A stretch of DNA of 64,000 nt from Echiichthys vipera (GCA_963691815.1 OY829660.1:782831-846830), one strand, 5' to 3'; shown: positions 45,117-56,599, counted from the stretch's first letter. A program made the numbers and translations. Notes: a model not told the origin generated them from the letters alone.

Positions 45117-45727
45117 CACAATAAAAACTTCAGTGACTTAAACTTCCTGTTCCCTTCAGACTGTACTAACGATGTTGATCCTTTGGGTCAATTTGATCGT
45201 TTTAAATTAAACACGGCACCGCAAACACCTTCTTATACGTGTATTTGGAAATAAACAGGAAATAACCCAAATATCTCACTAATTTACCTAAAACTGTATT
45301 GAAGGACGTTCGTGTGTGTTTTAAAGTAAGTTTATTATTAATAAGCACAATTTAGTGTTATTTATAATATTTGGAATTAAAGCCATTTCCATTATCAAGG
45401 ACGGTAGCGTGTATTTCTAAATACTTTTATTGTTAAATAGATAAAAATAATAATGATTATATCGTCCAAATGATCAAAGGAACACCGATGCAACTAGTTT
45501 GTGTTCACGACATAAAAAACACCCAATCATGTCCATTTCAGGTTTTGCCAGTTGTTAAATTTTTATCTGTTTGTTTTTATTTGATTTTCATTTGTTGATT
45601 AAAGTTAAAAATGAAACGTCAGATGTGTCGATAACTCTAGAATATCATCATTAAAGATATAATTATTAATGATTAATGATATTAGTTAGCGTTAATGCTA
45701 ATAATGCTAATAGCATTAGATACTCAC

Positions 45728-45790
45728 GGCTTTGAACTCTTAGTTTGGTCCCTTCTCCAAACACCAGCCTCCTGTTTCCTCCCGTGTTCG
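45728..45790 (-). CDS. TRAJ: J8: TCR alpha joining segment
   Basis: Reads NTGGNRRLVFGEGTKLRVQS, donor GTGAGT. Heptamer CACGGTT (45791-45797), spacer 12 bp, nonamer ACGAAAACT. J10 is a copy 1691 bp away, with flanks from about 45600 to 45860 also duplicated. Confidence 0.88.
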
Positions 45791-45859
45791 CACGGTTGAG
45801 CCCGTCTGAACGAAAACTACGGGCGCCATTTTGTTATTATCAAGAGAATAATTCACTTA

Positions 45860-46570
45860 AAATGGGAAAATTTGAAATGCAATGTTTCACTTAAAAGAGA
45901 TTAAATCATGACACGGACTCACATAACTTTGAACTTTGTACAAAAATGACAGATGGTGAAATCGTTTTGGTCCGAACTCAGATATTTTTACTTTATGTTT
46001 TATTCATTTCTAATCATGATGTGATTTTACTCATGATGCGTCTTTTTGCATCAGGATAAAACTGGGAACTTTTACAGTTTTAGACACAACTGTTTTATAT
46101 TAGTTTATAAAAAGACTGATCTTAAAAAATGCCTTTGAAAAACAATATTACAAAGCACGATGTTCTGTAAGAATTACTAATGCACATAAACAAGCGTAAA
46201 TATTATTTAATGCTCTTTAAAATGATGGAAACTTTTACCTTTTCCTTCTGAATTTAACACAAAATCATATTTTTATTTAAGCTCTTTCCAGTGAAACGTA
46301 TCAGATCTGTAAATTAGCAGTAAAGTGTCTCATTAAGTTGATATTTACAGCTTTATTTTAATAATAAAACCGCGGCATAAACAGTTTTCCTATCCTTTAT
46401 TCTTCCCTCTTGTGTTTTTCAGCTGCTGGAAACTTAATTTCCTGCAGGAGTTCGACCCAAAGAATCAATCAGGAGAAAACTAAGCAGTCGTTCCTGCCTT
46501 TTCTAATTTATCTAATTAGCTTTATGATAATTGGACTTTTGAGTGACGATGTTAAAAACCTGTTTAAATC
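45860..46570. other. J8-J9 gap, AT-rich, no J recognised
   Basis: Around 46060-46150 the sequence (TTTATATTAGTTTATAAAAA) recurs at about 48455-48540, another sign of duplication within the array. No RSS or J core. Confidence 0.5.
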
Positions 46571-46578
46571 AAACTCAC

Positions 46579-46633
46579 TCGGTTAATTTAGCGCCGGATC
46601 CAAAGACGAGTTTATCGAGTCCAGAGTTCGTCG
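46579..46633 (-). pseudogene. TRAJ: J9: J segment out of frame with TRAC
   Basis: Reads TNSGLDKLVFGSGAKLTE. RSS heptamer CACTCTG (46634-46640) and donor GTGAGT are present, but only 26 nt separate the Phe codon from the donor, against 34 in the other J segments. The 8-nt loss shifts the splice phase, so a V-J9 exon would enter TRAC out of frame. Reading through meets TGA at once. Confidence 0.75.
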
Positions 46634-46677
46634 CACTCTGAGAAACTCAACCTCAGAAACTCACAGAGCACCTGAAC

Positions 46678-46739
46678 TCGTTCGTTCGTTCGTTCGTTCG
46701 TTCGTTCGTTCGTTCGTTCGTTCGTTCGTTCGTTCGTTC
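46678..46739. repeat. (TTCG)n microsatellite
   Basis: About 15 tetramers, immediately right of the J9 RSS. Confidence 0.97.
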
Positions 46740-47290
46740 ATGGGAACTCAAGAGAACTGGAGCTGGGATAAAGTTCTTTCAAAATAAGACTAAAATTTAC
46801 TTTTGTGTTTAATGCTGTTGTTGTTTTTTGATTGTTCTCTTTGTATAATATTGTTTTCTAGGACGTTTTAAAAAGTGAACGCACGTCTCAAAGAGTTCTC
46901 TAACAACAGCAAACGTGCTTTAAAGAGACGTGTTAAAATGTTTTATGATGTTATAATCATAATGTTTTAATATTATTTTAAAACCACAGGTTTGAGGGTC
47001 TATGACGGCGCATTTGGGTCGAGAACGATTTATTTTATTATGGACCAGGGAGAAAAATAGCAGATTTATGAGATTAAAAGCAGTTTAACACTGTTTTCAC
47101 TTCTTTAGTTTGTTCTTATTTTATTTAATCTGCTGTTAAACTTCACGCTGCGTGTTGTTGTTTATAAATCTACGTTTAACCACGACGTCTGTTGCTTCTT
47201 CAATCTTTAATATAAATTATTTTGAGTTTTGTTGGATTTCAAACGTCTGCAGCAGAGTGTTTGTCTTTATGTGATTTTATTTTGTTGATT
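46740..47290. other. J9-J10 gap, no J recognised
   Basis: AT-rich sequence with no J core, exon or named element. Confidence 0.5.
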
Positions 47291-47418
47291 AAAGTTAAAA
47301 ATGAAACGTCAGATGTGTCGATAACTCTAGAATATAAATACTAAAGATATAATTAATGAATGATTAATGATATTAGTTAGCGTTGATGCTAATAATGCTA
47401 ATAGCATTAGATACTCAC

Positions 47419-47481
47419 GGCTTTGAACTCTTAGTTTGGTCCCTTCTCCAAACACCAGCCTCCTGCTTCCTCCCGTGTTCG
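47419..47481 (-). CDS. TRAJ: J10: TCR alpha joining segment, copy of J8
   Basis: Reads NTGGSRRLVFGEGTKLRVQS, one residue different from J8 (Ser for Asn). Heptamer CACACTT (47482-47488), spacer 12 bp, nonamer ACGAAAACT, donor GTGAGT. Confidence 0.88.
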
Positions 47482-47559
47482 CACACTTGAGCCCGTCTGA
47501 ACGAAAACTACGGGCGCCATTTTGTTATTATCAAGAGAATAATTCACTTAAAATGAATC

Positions 47560-48300
47560 TTAAAGAATTAAAGGAGCAAAAATCTACAAATAAAGTCGCA
47601 GATGTACGAGATTAAAAGTCGTAAAAATAGATTTTTGTTTCACGCTCGCTGTTGAAACACTTCTGCGCGCTGCGTAAACTTCTGCAGCAAACTCCGAAAA
47701 ATAAACTCATAATTCTGCGATTTTTCCTTGAAACATTATTATTAATTTTATTATTATATTATATATTATATTATATATATTTCCCCCCCTCCCCCGGGTT
47801 TGTATTCAGTTATTTTTCCATACTTGAACCCAATTTTCCATCGTAGGTAAAAGCTCTTTTTTATTTTTTCCCCACTAATATTAAACACATCCTTTATTTT
47901 AAACTGTCACAAATTAAACAAACATATGAAGCTGCTTTAATAAAAGTGTTCAAATTTAATAAGAATATAACGCCCAATAAAATAATGATAAGTATGTTTC
48001 TTGTTGAGCTGCTGAAGTTTATATTTCGCCGTGTTTTTGATTTTACATCATCATAAAAAATGTTTTTCTGTACGTTTGGATGTTTTCTGTTGTTAGTAAC
48101 TTTTACATCCGTCATTACTTTTCTCAGATTTACGTCAAAAATATGATTTTTCTTTAAATTTCCCCTTAAAGAAATAAAATGATTCACTAAACACGTGCTG
48201 AGATCGGAGCAGTTGGAACCTTCTTTCCTCATCATATACTTTACAAACATGTGACTAAAAAGAGATAATATGAAATAATAATTAAACATTATATTATTAT
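47560..48300. other. J10-J11 gap, no J recognised
   Basis: AT-rich, with a TATATTATATT patch at 47755-47780. The long - strand frame entering from J11 (47894-48418) is J11 plus its intron and not a gene. Confidence 0.6.
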
Positions 48301-48309
48301 AATACTCAC

Positions 48310-48378
48310 AGGACTCGACAGTCAGTCTGACTCCGATCCCAAAAACTGTTTTCCAGCCCGCGGCTCCAGAATCACTCA
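48310..48378 (-). CDS. TRAJ: J11: TCR alpha joining segment, long
   Basis: Reads SDSGAAGWKTVFGIGVRLTV and ends ES before donor GTGAGT. Heptamer CACCACG (48379-48385), spacer 12 bp, nonamer ACGAAAACT. With 69 nt it is the longest J here. Its last base T gives Phe at the TRAC junction. Confidence 0.88.
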
Positions 48379-48555
48379 CACCACGTTTCCTCTCAGAACG
48401 AAAACTAAACATCATCACATCATCTGCAAACTGCTTGAGTATTTTTCTGTTTTAGACTCAACTGTTTTATATTAGTTCATAAAAAGACTGATCTTAAAAA
48501 ATGCCTTTGGAAAACAATATTACAAAGCACGATGAACATGATGTTCTCTAAAGAT

Positions 48556-48985
48556 GATAAAGTTTTTAAGAATTAAATGAGAATTAAATGAGAATTAAAT
48601 GAGAAGTTTTTAAAGAATTAAATGAGAATTAAATGAGAATTAAATGAGAACTTTTAAAGAATTAAATGAGAATTGAATGAAAATTTTCTAAAGAATTAAA
48701 TGAGAATTAAATGAGAAGTTTTTAAAGAATTAAATGAGAATGAAATGAGAAGTTTTTAAGAATTAAATGAGAATTAAATGAGAAGTTTTTAAGAATTAAA
48801 TGAGAATTAAATGAGAAGTTTTTAAGAATTAAATGAGAATTAAATGAGAAGTTTTTAAGAATTAAATGAGAATTAAATGAGAAGTTTTTAAGAATTAAAT
48901 GAGAATTAAATGAGAAGTTTTTAAAGAATTAAATAAGAATTAAATGAGAATTAAATGAGAACTTTTAAAGAATTAAATGAGAACT
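48556..48985. repeat. (GAATTAAATGA)n minisatellite running into J12
   Basis: Repeats of GAGAATTAAAT with longer spacers containing AAGTTTTTAAAGAATT. Its right end overlaps the place where the J12 splice donor should be. Confidence 0.95.
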
Positions 48986-49036
48986 TCCAGTTTAATTCCT
49001 TCTCCGAACAACGTTTTTAAGTTTCCTGATCCAACG
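48975..49036 (-). pseudogene. TRAJ: J12: J segment whose donor is lost to a minisatellite
   Basis: Reads GSGNLKTLFGEGIKLEVL. At the donor position (34 nt after the Phe codon) stands AATTCT, which belongs to the adjacent repeat. No clean heptamer is found at the other end (CGACCAC or ACGACCA). Dead, though the core is well kept, so the loss is fairly recent. Confidence 0.65.
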
Positions 49037-49321
49037 ACGACCACACGAGCTTATAACTGATATATATAATATATAAAATATAATATATACATATATATAT
49101 AAATATAACTGATGCAGCTAACTGATACCAAACCAATAAAATGTTTTAAATCCAAACATCGGTAAAAAGGTTCAAACGTTTGTTGTTTTTACTTCATCAG
49201 TTCGATGAAAACTGAGTTTATTAAGTAAAAATTTACCAAATTATCATTTTTTTCAGGCAGCGACGACATTAAAACACAATAATTACGTTTGTTTCTCTGA
49301 ACCTTCGTGTTTTTTACTCAC

Positions 49322-49384
49322 TGCTGTTTACGGTTAATTTGGTTCCTTCTCCAAAAGTGATTTTCCAGTTTCCAGACGCAGTCG
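49322..49384 (-). CDS. TRAJ: J13: TCR alpha joining segment, triplicated set
   Basis: Reads TASGNWKITFGEGTKLTVNS, donor GTGAGT. Heptamer CACACTT (49385-49391), spacer 12 bp, nonamer GCAACAACT (weak). J14 and J15 are copies at about 1.31-kb spacing. Confidence 0.88.
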
Positions 49385-50198
49385 CACACTTCGTCCGACC
49401 TGAGCAACAACTACAGCCACTGTGTCTCCGTTCAGATCAAAGGTCGTTAAAGTTTTAATAACGACAGATTAACGTTAACGTTAAACGCAGAAACATGTTT
49501 CAGAAATTTATCGACTGAAATTGAGAAAAAGGTCTTTTTTTTCATGGTTTCTCAGGTTTCGTTTGTTTATGAGTTTCCACTTCAGGCGCTCACAGATTCA
49601 CTTTACTGTAACTTATTCTTGGGTTTATATTTTCTTATTTCTTATATAAACACAAAAATGTGTTCTTTAACGTCTCAAATATTAGATTAGTGGTTATAGT
49701 TTTTAATAACGACAGATTAACGTTAAACGCAGAAACATGTTTGAGAAATTTATTCACTGAAATTGGAAAAAGGTCTTTTTTTACTAAACTGCTGCTTTGT
49801 TTGTTTATGAGCTTCCATTTTAGGTGCTAACAGATTAAATTATGTCATATTTTCTTATTTCTTATATAATAACTAACGTGTGAAGAATCAGAGACAGATG
49901 GAAGCACATCGTCTGCAAACAGTCGAATATCACAGACGCGTGACGTTAAATCTATCGTGTGTTTGGAGTTTAAGGGATTTTAAATCACATTTAAGTTTAA
50001 GGAGGTTAAAATGGAAAATCACAAACATTTGAGATTCAAGCGTTTGACCTTTTACTTTTTACTGTTAAGTGTTTTAAGTTTTTTATAATTTAGTTTGTTT
50101 AATTTACTGCCGAACTTTGAGAAACTGGACTATTTAAACACGTAAAAGTCTTTTTTTCCACTATGTTTACTAAACTACATTCACTTACATTCACTCAT

Positions 50199-50320
50199 GA
50201 ACAGCACGAGGAGCAATTAGGGGTTCAGTGTCTTGCCCAAGGACACGTCGACATGTGGACCGGTTATCGAACCGACGATCTCTCGAATGGCAGACGACCC
50301 ACTCTTCCACTGAGCCACAG
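50199..50320 (-). mobile_element. tRNA-derived SINE
   Basis: On the - strand it begins CTGTGGCTCAGTGGAAGAGT, carries B box GGTTCGATAACC and continues GTGTCCTTGGGCAAGACACT, a familiar teleost SINE. It is duplicated with the J unit (see 51504). Confidence 0.8.
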
Positions 50321-50628
50321 TTTTGTGCATTTATGAGCTTCCATTTTAGGTGAAGAATCAGAGACAGATGGAAGCACATCGTCTGCAAACAGTCGAATAT
50401 CACAGACGCGTGACGTTAAATCTATATTCAGCCAGTAAATGTTTCTGTTTCCTCTTTTGAACAATGGGAAACATTTGAAATGAACTCCTTCATGTGTTAA
50501 AGTTTAACGTTTTTGACGTTTTTGACGCGTCGGATGAAGAAAAACATTTACATTAAGAATAAATTAAGTCTTTAATGTTCGAATGATCGAGTTCAGATCG
50601 TTTTGGACTCTGTGTGTTTTTTACTCAC

Positions 50629-50691
50629 TGCTGTTTACGGTTAATTTGGTTCCTTCTCCAAAAGTGATTTTCCTGTTTCCAGACGCAGTCG
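50629..50691 (-). CDS. TRAJ: J14: TCR alpha joining segment
   Basis: Reads TASGNRKITFGEGTKLTVNS, Arg for the Trp of J13 and J15. Heptamer CACACTT (50692-50698), donor GTGAGT. Confidence 0.88.
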
Positions 50692-51503
50692 CACACTTCG
50701 TCCGACCTGAGCAACAACTACATCCACTGTGTCTCCGTTCAGATCAAAGGTCGTTATAGTTTTAATAACGACAGATTAACGTTAACGTTAAACGCAGAAA
50801 CATGTTTCAGAGATTTATCGACTGAAATTGAGAAAAAGGTCTTTTTTTCATGGTTTCTCAGGTTTCGTTAGTTTATGAGTTTCCACTTCAGGTGCTCACA
50901 GATTAACTTTACTGTAACTTATTCTTGGGTTTATATTTTCTTATTTCTTATATAAACACAAAAATGTATTCTTTAACGTCTCAAATATTAGATTAGTGGT
51001 TAAAGTTTTTAATAACGACAGATTAACGTTAAACGCAGAAACATGTTTGAGAAATTTATCGACTGAAATTGGGAAAAGGTCATTTTTTAATAAACTACAG
51101 TTTTGTTTGTGTATGAGCTTCCATTTTAGGTGCTAACAGATTAACTTATATTAAACTTTCTTATTTCTTATTTAGTAACTGACGTGTGAAGAATCAGAGA
51201 CAGATGGAAGCACATCGTCTGCAAACAGTCGAATATCACAGACACGTGACGTTAAATCTAGTGTGTTTGGAGATTAAGGGATTTAAAATCACATTTAAGT
51301 TTAAGGAGGTTAAAATGGAAAATCACAAACATTTGAGATTCAAGCTTTTGACCTTTTACTTTTTACTGTTAAGTGTTTTAAGTTTTTTGTGATTTAGTTC
51401 GTTTGATTTACTGCCGAACTTTGAGAAACTGGACTATTTAAACACGTAAAAGTCTTTTTTTTCCACTGTGTTTACTAAACTACATTAAACTACATTCACT
51501 CAT

Positions 51504-51630
51504 GAACAGCACGAGGAGCAATTAGGGGTTCAGTGTCTTGCCCAAGGACACGTCGACATGTGGACGGGGATCGAACCGCCGATCTCTCGAATGGAGGACG
51601 ACCCACTCTTCCACTGAGCCACAGTCGCCC
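51504..51630 (-). mobile_element. tRNA-derived SINE, second copy
   Basis: Same element as 50199-50320, at the corresponding place in the next J unit. It therefore arrived by tandem duplication and not by a second insertion. Confidence 0.8.
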
Positions 51631-51938
51631 ACAGTTTTGTTTTTTCTTATTTCTTATTTAATAACTGACGTGTGAAGAATCAGAGACAGATGGAAGCACA
51701 TCGTCTGCAAACAGTCGAATATCACAGACGCGTGACGTTAAATCTTTATTCAGCGAGTAAACGTCTGTTTCCTCTTTTGAACAATGAGAAACATTTGAAA
51801 TGAACTGTTTCATGTGTTAAAGTTTAACGTTTTTGACGCGTCGATGAAGAAGAACATTTACATAAAGAATAAATTAAGTCTTTAATGTTCGAATGATCGA
51901 GTTCAGATCGTTTTGGACTCTTTGTGTTTTTTACTCAC

Positions 51939-52001
51939 TGCTGTTTACGGTTAATTTGGTTCCTTCTCCAAAAGTGATTTTCCAGTTTCCAGACGCAGTC
52001 G
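51939..52001 (-). CDS. TRAJ: J15: TCR alpha joining segment
   Basis: Coding sequence identical to J13 (TASGNWKITFGEGTKLTVNS). Heptamer CACACTT (52002-52008), donor GTGAGT. Confidence 0.88.
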
Positions 52002-52370
52002 CACACTTCGTCCGACCTGAGCAACAACTACAGCCACTGTGTCTCCGTTCAGATCAAAGGTCGTTAAAGTTTTAATAACGACAGATTTACGTTTACGTTA
52101 AACTGTTGTTATAGTTTTAATAATGACAGATTTACGTTAAACGCAGAAACATGTTTCAGAAATTTATCGACTGAAATTGGAAAAATGTCTTTTTTTAATA
52201 AACTGCTGCTTTGTTTGTGTATGAGTTTCCATTTTAGGTGCTAACAGATTAACTTATGTCATATTTTCTTATTTCTTATTTAATAACTGACGTGTGAAGA
52301 ATCAGAGACAGATGGAAGCACATCGTCTGCAAACAGTCGAATATTTAAGACGCGTGACGTTAAATCTGTA

Positions 52371-53260
52371 TTCAGCCAGTAAATTACTCTGTTTATTAAA
52401 ACAACTTTACACAAATATTAGATTTGAACAGCTCCTGAAATTAAACTGTTTGAGTTTCAGCGTATTTACTGAACGGTGGGAGGGAAACATCCAGTTTTAG
52501 TGAGTTTTTAATTTTGTTTTAAACGATGAAACTCCAGTTTAACTTTGTTTTAAACAGCATTAAAATATAAATCATTGTAGAAATAACTCTCAACAGCTTC
52601 GTGCTCTAAAATCTTTAAATTACGTCGTTTAATCTGACTTTTATTTAAATTTAGAGGCAGAAAATCATCAGTTAAAAACAGCCGATTGGGCAGAAAATAG
52701 AAAATGATCTTAACCAATTTGACCCCGTTTAACGTTTAAAATCTCTAAATAACGACGTCTTTTTGTGTTTTTTTGCTTTATATTTATGACTTTTCCTCAT
52801 TTTATGGGGACGACTCATAAAAAACCTAAAATTGTCATGATTATATATATTTTTATTGTTCTTATCGTACATGTACTTGTGGCATCGGTGTTCCTTTGGG
52901 TCAGTTTGATCATCTGGATGATTTAATCATTATTATTATTGTTTATTTAACAATTCAAATATTATATGAGGTCAAATTCACGCTGCTGTCGTTGATAACG
53001 GACGTTACTTTCATTCCAGATGTTACAAATAACACAAAATAGCATTAAAATAACAGACTTACTTTAAAACACACACACAGAAATCCCTCCATGCAGTTTA
53101 ACATCAGTGATATTTTTCATTCTGTTAAATAAAAACATAAAGTACCCGACTTAACGTGAGTCACACATTGATTTTGATCATTTTCCAGATGTTTAACGGT
53201 GAAATTGACCCCGAGAATAAACGGTGTTAGTGACATTTGAGGGCAACAGGAGGGTTAAAC
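52371..53260. other. J15-J16 gap, no J recognised
   Basis: AT-rich unique sequence without a J core or named element. A run of (TAATCTTAA)n begins at 53261 and ends just before J16. Confidence 0.5.
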
Positions 53261-53307
53261 ATTATAATCTTAATAATCTTAATAATCTTAATAATCTTAT
53301 TACTCAC

Positions 53308-53370
53308 TGTTCTCTACGGTTAGTTTGGTTCCTTCTCCAAAAATAACTTTGCTGTTTCCAGAAAGAGTCA
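53308..53370 (-). CDS. TRAJ: J16: TCR alpha joining segment
   Basis: Reads TLSGNSKVIFGEGTKLTVEN, donor GTGAGT. Heptamer CACAGCG (53371-53377), spacer 12 bp, nonamer ACAAGAACC, one of the better RSSs. It forms a duplicated pair with J17 (copy: J19 and J20, offset 2007 bp). Confidence 0.9.
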
Positions 53371-53607
53371 CACAGCGCACGAGATCTGAACAAGAACCAC
53401 ATTTCCTCATGGATTTTGGGTTTTATGGTTTAAATCATTAATGTTCATTAAAACTTTCATCTTTCTTTAAGCTTTTATGTTAATTTTGGTTTTTATTTGT
53501 AAAAGTTTGGAGTTTTTTTGGTTTTTAATCTTTTCTAATCCAGTAAAACACAGTTAAGACACTTTATATGAATAATAATTAAGATATATATTTATATTTA
53601 AACTCAC

Positions 53608-53667
53608 TGGGTTCAACGTTTACTCTGGTTCCACGTCCAAAGACGATCTTTCCACCTCCAGAGTTCA
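53608..53667 (-). CDS. TRAJ: J17: TCR alpha joining segment, FGRG group
   Basis: Reads NSGGGKIVFGRGTRVNVEP, donor GTGAGT. Heptamer CACAACA (53668-53674), spacer 12 bp, nonamer ACACAAACT. First of nine J segments here with the FGRGTR core. Confidence 0.9.
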
Positions 53668-53760
53668 CACAACACGAAGCATCACAACACAAACTGAACC
53701 AAACTCATTCACAAAAACACGTCTTTAACATCAAACTTCTGCCTCTTTTGGATTAAAAGT

Positions 53761-54472
53761 GATTAAACATGAATCTGCATTAATAACAAAGCAAACAGCA
53801 TCAGCACGTCTGCATGTGGAGCCCTGTTTTATGCACTAAGGTGATTAAATGTTGTGTGTTTGGGTTAATGTTCATTAACACGTCTGCAGCAGCTCGCAGT
53901 TAAGAGCACGATCACTAACGACTAAAAGACTTTTTTACATTTTACAGGACGCAGAAATCTCAGATATCGGTTTTGCACGTCAACAATTTGTCGTGTTTGG
54001 AGTAAAAAGGGTTAAAATCACCAACATTCACAACATTCAAGCGTTTTTGTAATTTAGTTCATTTAATTTACTGCCGAACTTTGAGAAACTGGACTATTTA
54101 AACATGTAAATGTCTTTTTTTCCACCTAAACAGAGAACAGTTCCAGTGTTTGATGCAGAATCACTGATTTAAATCCCACTTTTATTTTGTCTGCATGAAA
54201 CTGAAGTTTAGAGAAACTGACGTGTGAAGAATCAGAGACAGATGGAAGCACATCGTCTGCAAACAGTCGAATATCACAGACACGTGACGTTAAATCTATC
54301 GTGTGTTTGGAGTTTAAGGGTTAAAATCACCAACATTTGAGATTCCAGCTCTTTCCCTGACAGTGATCTCACAACGGCACGTACTCTGAATCTGAACTTT
54401 GAATCCAAAAGGTGAAGAATTGAATCCTCAGGACTTTAAAGTGATTTTTGACGATGAAACAAATCAAACTGG
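53761..54472. other. J17-J18 gap
   Basis: Contains one FADD-type 75-bp repeat (54226). No J core or exon. Confidence 0.5.
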
Positions 54473-54478
54473 ACTCAC

Positions 54479-54538
54479 TGTCGCCGACGTTCAGCGTGAC
54501 CCCCGAGCCGAAGATCAGCCTGTAGGCTCCAGTATTCA
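54479..54538 (-). CDS. TRAJ: J18: TCR alpha joining segment
   Basis: Reads NTGAYRLIFGSGVTLNVGD, donor GTGAGT. Heptamer CACAACG (54539-54545), spacer 12 bp, nonamer ACGTGAACT (weak). Val replaces the usual Thr. It is richer in G and C than its neighbours. Confidence 0.83.
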
Positions 54539-54559
54539 CACAACGCGACGCACGGTGAC

Positions 54560-55230
54560 GTGAACTCTGCAGCGTCCGAGTTCACCGGACAAACTCTCTT
54601 ATTCCAAAACACACGTGAACTTGTTGTTAATTAAGCTGCGAAATTACAATTCAGAGCTGCAATCGACTCAGAAATGAACTGTTTTTACTTTATTTTTACG
54701 TTTGAAGAAGTAAAGACTGAATGTTTGGTCGTCTGTGTGGAATAATGTCAACAGGATATGAGTTATAAATGTTACATGAGCAGGATTCTTAACGTTAAAT
54801 GTAGTTTAGTACGTTTGATTTACTGCCGAACTTTGAGAAACTGGACTATTTAAACATGTAAAAGTCTTTTTTTTCCACCTAAACAAAGAACAGTTCCAGT
54901 GTTTGATGCAGAATCACTGATTTAAATCCCACTTTTATTTTGTTTGCATGAAACTGAAGTTTAGAGAAACTGACGTGTGGAGAATCAGAGACAGATGGAA
55001 GCACATCGTCTGCAAACAGTCGTATGTCACAGACGCGTGACGTTAAATCTTTATTCAGCCGGGAGAGAAAATGGGAAAGTGATCTCCAATAAATGTCTTT
55101 GTTTCCTCTTTTAAGCAATAAGAAGCATTTGAAATTAACTCTTTGATGTGTTAAAGTTTTGTGATCAGTTGGGCACCAACGTATTTTCAGTCAGTCCTAA
55201 ATTTCTGAAAGATCGTTGAACTAAAGGGAA
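54560..55230. other. J18-J19 gap
   Basis: Contains another FADD-type repeat (54972). A short (TAATCTTAA)n run follows from 55237 to 55305. Confidence 0.5.
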
Positions 55231-55314
55231 ATTTATAATCTTAATAATCTTAATAATCTTAATACTCTTAATAATCTTAATAATCTTAATAATCTTAATA
55301 ATCTTATTACTCAC

Positions 55315-55377
55315 TGTTCTCTACGGTTAGTTTGGTTCCTTCTCCAAAAATAACTTTGTAGTTTCCAGAAAGAGTCA
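55315..55377 (-). CDS. TRAJ: J19: TCR alpha joining segment, copy of J16
   Basis: Reads TLSGNYKVIFGEGTKLTVEN, Tyr for Ser of J16. Heptamer CACAGCG (55378-55384), nonamer ACAAGAACC, donor GTGAGT. Confidence 0.9.
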
Positions 55378-55614
55378 CACAGCGCATGAGATCTGAACAA
55401 GAACCACATTTCCTCATGGATTTTGAGTTTTATGGTTTAAATCATTAATGTTCATTAAAACTTTCATCTTTCTTTAAGCTTTTATGTTAATTTGGGTTTT
55501 TATTTGTAAAAGTTTGGAGTTTTTTTGGTTTTTAATCTTTTCTAATCCAGTAAAACACGGTTAAGACGCTTTATATGAATAATAATTAATATATATATTT
55601 ATATTTAAACTCAC

Positions 55615-55671
55615 TGGGTTCAACGTTTAATCTGGTTCCACGTCCAAAGGTGATTTTATATCCAGAGTTCA
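55615..55671 (-). CDS. TRAJ: J20: TCR alpha joining segment, copy of J17
   Basis: Reads NSGYKITFGRGTRLNVEP; the CDR3-side part has changed and shortened against J17 while the core is kept. Heptamer CACAACA (55672-55678), nonamer ACACAAACT, donor GTGAGT. Confidence 0.9.
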
Positions 55672-56125
55672 CACAACACGAAGCATCACGACACAAACTG
55701 AAGCAAACCTCAAAACAAAAGCAGGTTATTTTAATTAAAGACGTTAGTCAGAGTTAGTGACGACGTTCTGGACCTTTACTTTATAAAATAATGAATATTT
55801 ATCATGATTAAGATGATTTATCGCTCAGTTTTACTTGTTTAGTCGTTTAGTTTTTATATTAATCACAAAAAGTTTAATGTAAAAGTTTGTTTTAAAGACG
55901 CTGAACTGAACTTTATTAAGAAAAATAAGATAAAATAATAATAAATAAGAATAATCTGAATTATAAACTTCTGTTTGTGCAGTCGATGATTATTAAACAC
56001 GTGTGTCATCGTGCTCAGCTGATGCATTGATTGTGATTTAAATATATTTTTATAAAAGAACACATTTAAGTCTTTAAATAACGTTTAAACTGTAAAGTTT
56101 GGTCTTAATCTGGATCAGAACTCAC

Positions 56126-56185
56126 GAGGGTGAACGTTTAATCTGGTTCCACGTCCAAAGATCGTCTTATATTGACTCGTAGTCG
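56126..56185 (-). CDS. TRAJ: J21: TCR alpha joining segment
   Basis: Reads TTSQYKTIFGRGTRLNVHP, donor GTGAGT. Heptamer CACAACG (56186-56192), spacer TGAAACATCGTT, nonamer ACACAAACT. His near the end marks a subgroup with J24, J25 and J26. Confidence 0.9.
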
Positions 56186-56489
56186 CACAACGTGAAACAT
56201 CGTTACACAAACTGAACCAGAACCATTCAGAAAAACATGTTTTTAACTTTAATTCAACATTAATCTGCATTAAAAACAAAGATACTGACTGAACAACGAC
56301 TGTTTTATGGTTTAAATCATTAATGTTCATTAAAACTTTCATCTTTCTTTAAGCTTTTATGTTAATTTGGGTTTTTATTTGTAAAAGTTTGGAGTTTTTT
56401 TGGTTTTTAATCTTTTCTAATCCAGTAAAACACGGTTAAGACGCTTTATATAAATAATAATTAATATATATATTTATATTTAAACTCAC

Positions 56490-56549
56490 TGGGTTCAACG
56501 TTTAATCTGGTTCCACGTCCAAAGATCATCTTTTGGTTTCCAACGTTCA
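56490..56549 (-). CDS. TRAJ: J22: TCR alpha joining segment
   Basis: Reads NVGNQKMIFGRGTRLNVEP, donor GTGAGT. Heptamer CACAACA (56550-56556), spacer CGAAGCATCAGC, nonamer ACACAAACT. The 190 bp on its intron side are shared with J17, J20, J23 and J27. Confidence 0.9.
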
Positions 56550-56599
56550 CACAACACGAAGCATCAGCACACAAACTGAACCAGAACCATTAAAAAAAA

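Larger units (their letters stand above)
49322..52370. repeat. J13-J14-J15 tandem triplication, period about 1.31 kb
   Basis: J ends are at 49322, 50629 and 51939 (spacings 1307 and 1310). The intron-like DNA between them is also repeated, including AACGACAGATTAACGTTAAC blocks, a SINE and a 75-bp fragment with a reverse-transcriptase FADD motif. Confidence 0.9.
49880..55050 (-). repeat. 75-bp repeat with reverse-transcriptase FADD motif, seven copies
   Basis: Copies lie at about 49880, 50350, 51187, 51672, 52295, 54226 and 54972. On the - strand each reads close to CDIRLFADDVLPSVSDS, a LINE palm motif C. Four or five travelled with the J13-J15 units; those at 54226 and 54972 lie beyond them. 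Confidence 0.75.
53302..55677. repeat. Duplicated J pair: J16+J17 and J19+J20
   Basis: 53262 to about 53690 matches 55270 to about 55700 at an offset of 2007 bp, including both J segments, the intron between them and the (TAATCTTAA)n run. J18 lies between the copies and has no copy. Confidence 0.88.

Noticed and set aside
46430..46470. Extra J segment (TTTGGGTCGAAC, - strand)
   Set aside because: Second Gly of FGxG is absent, and no RSS or donor is found at the expected distances.
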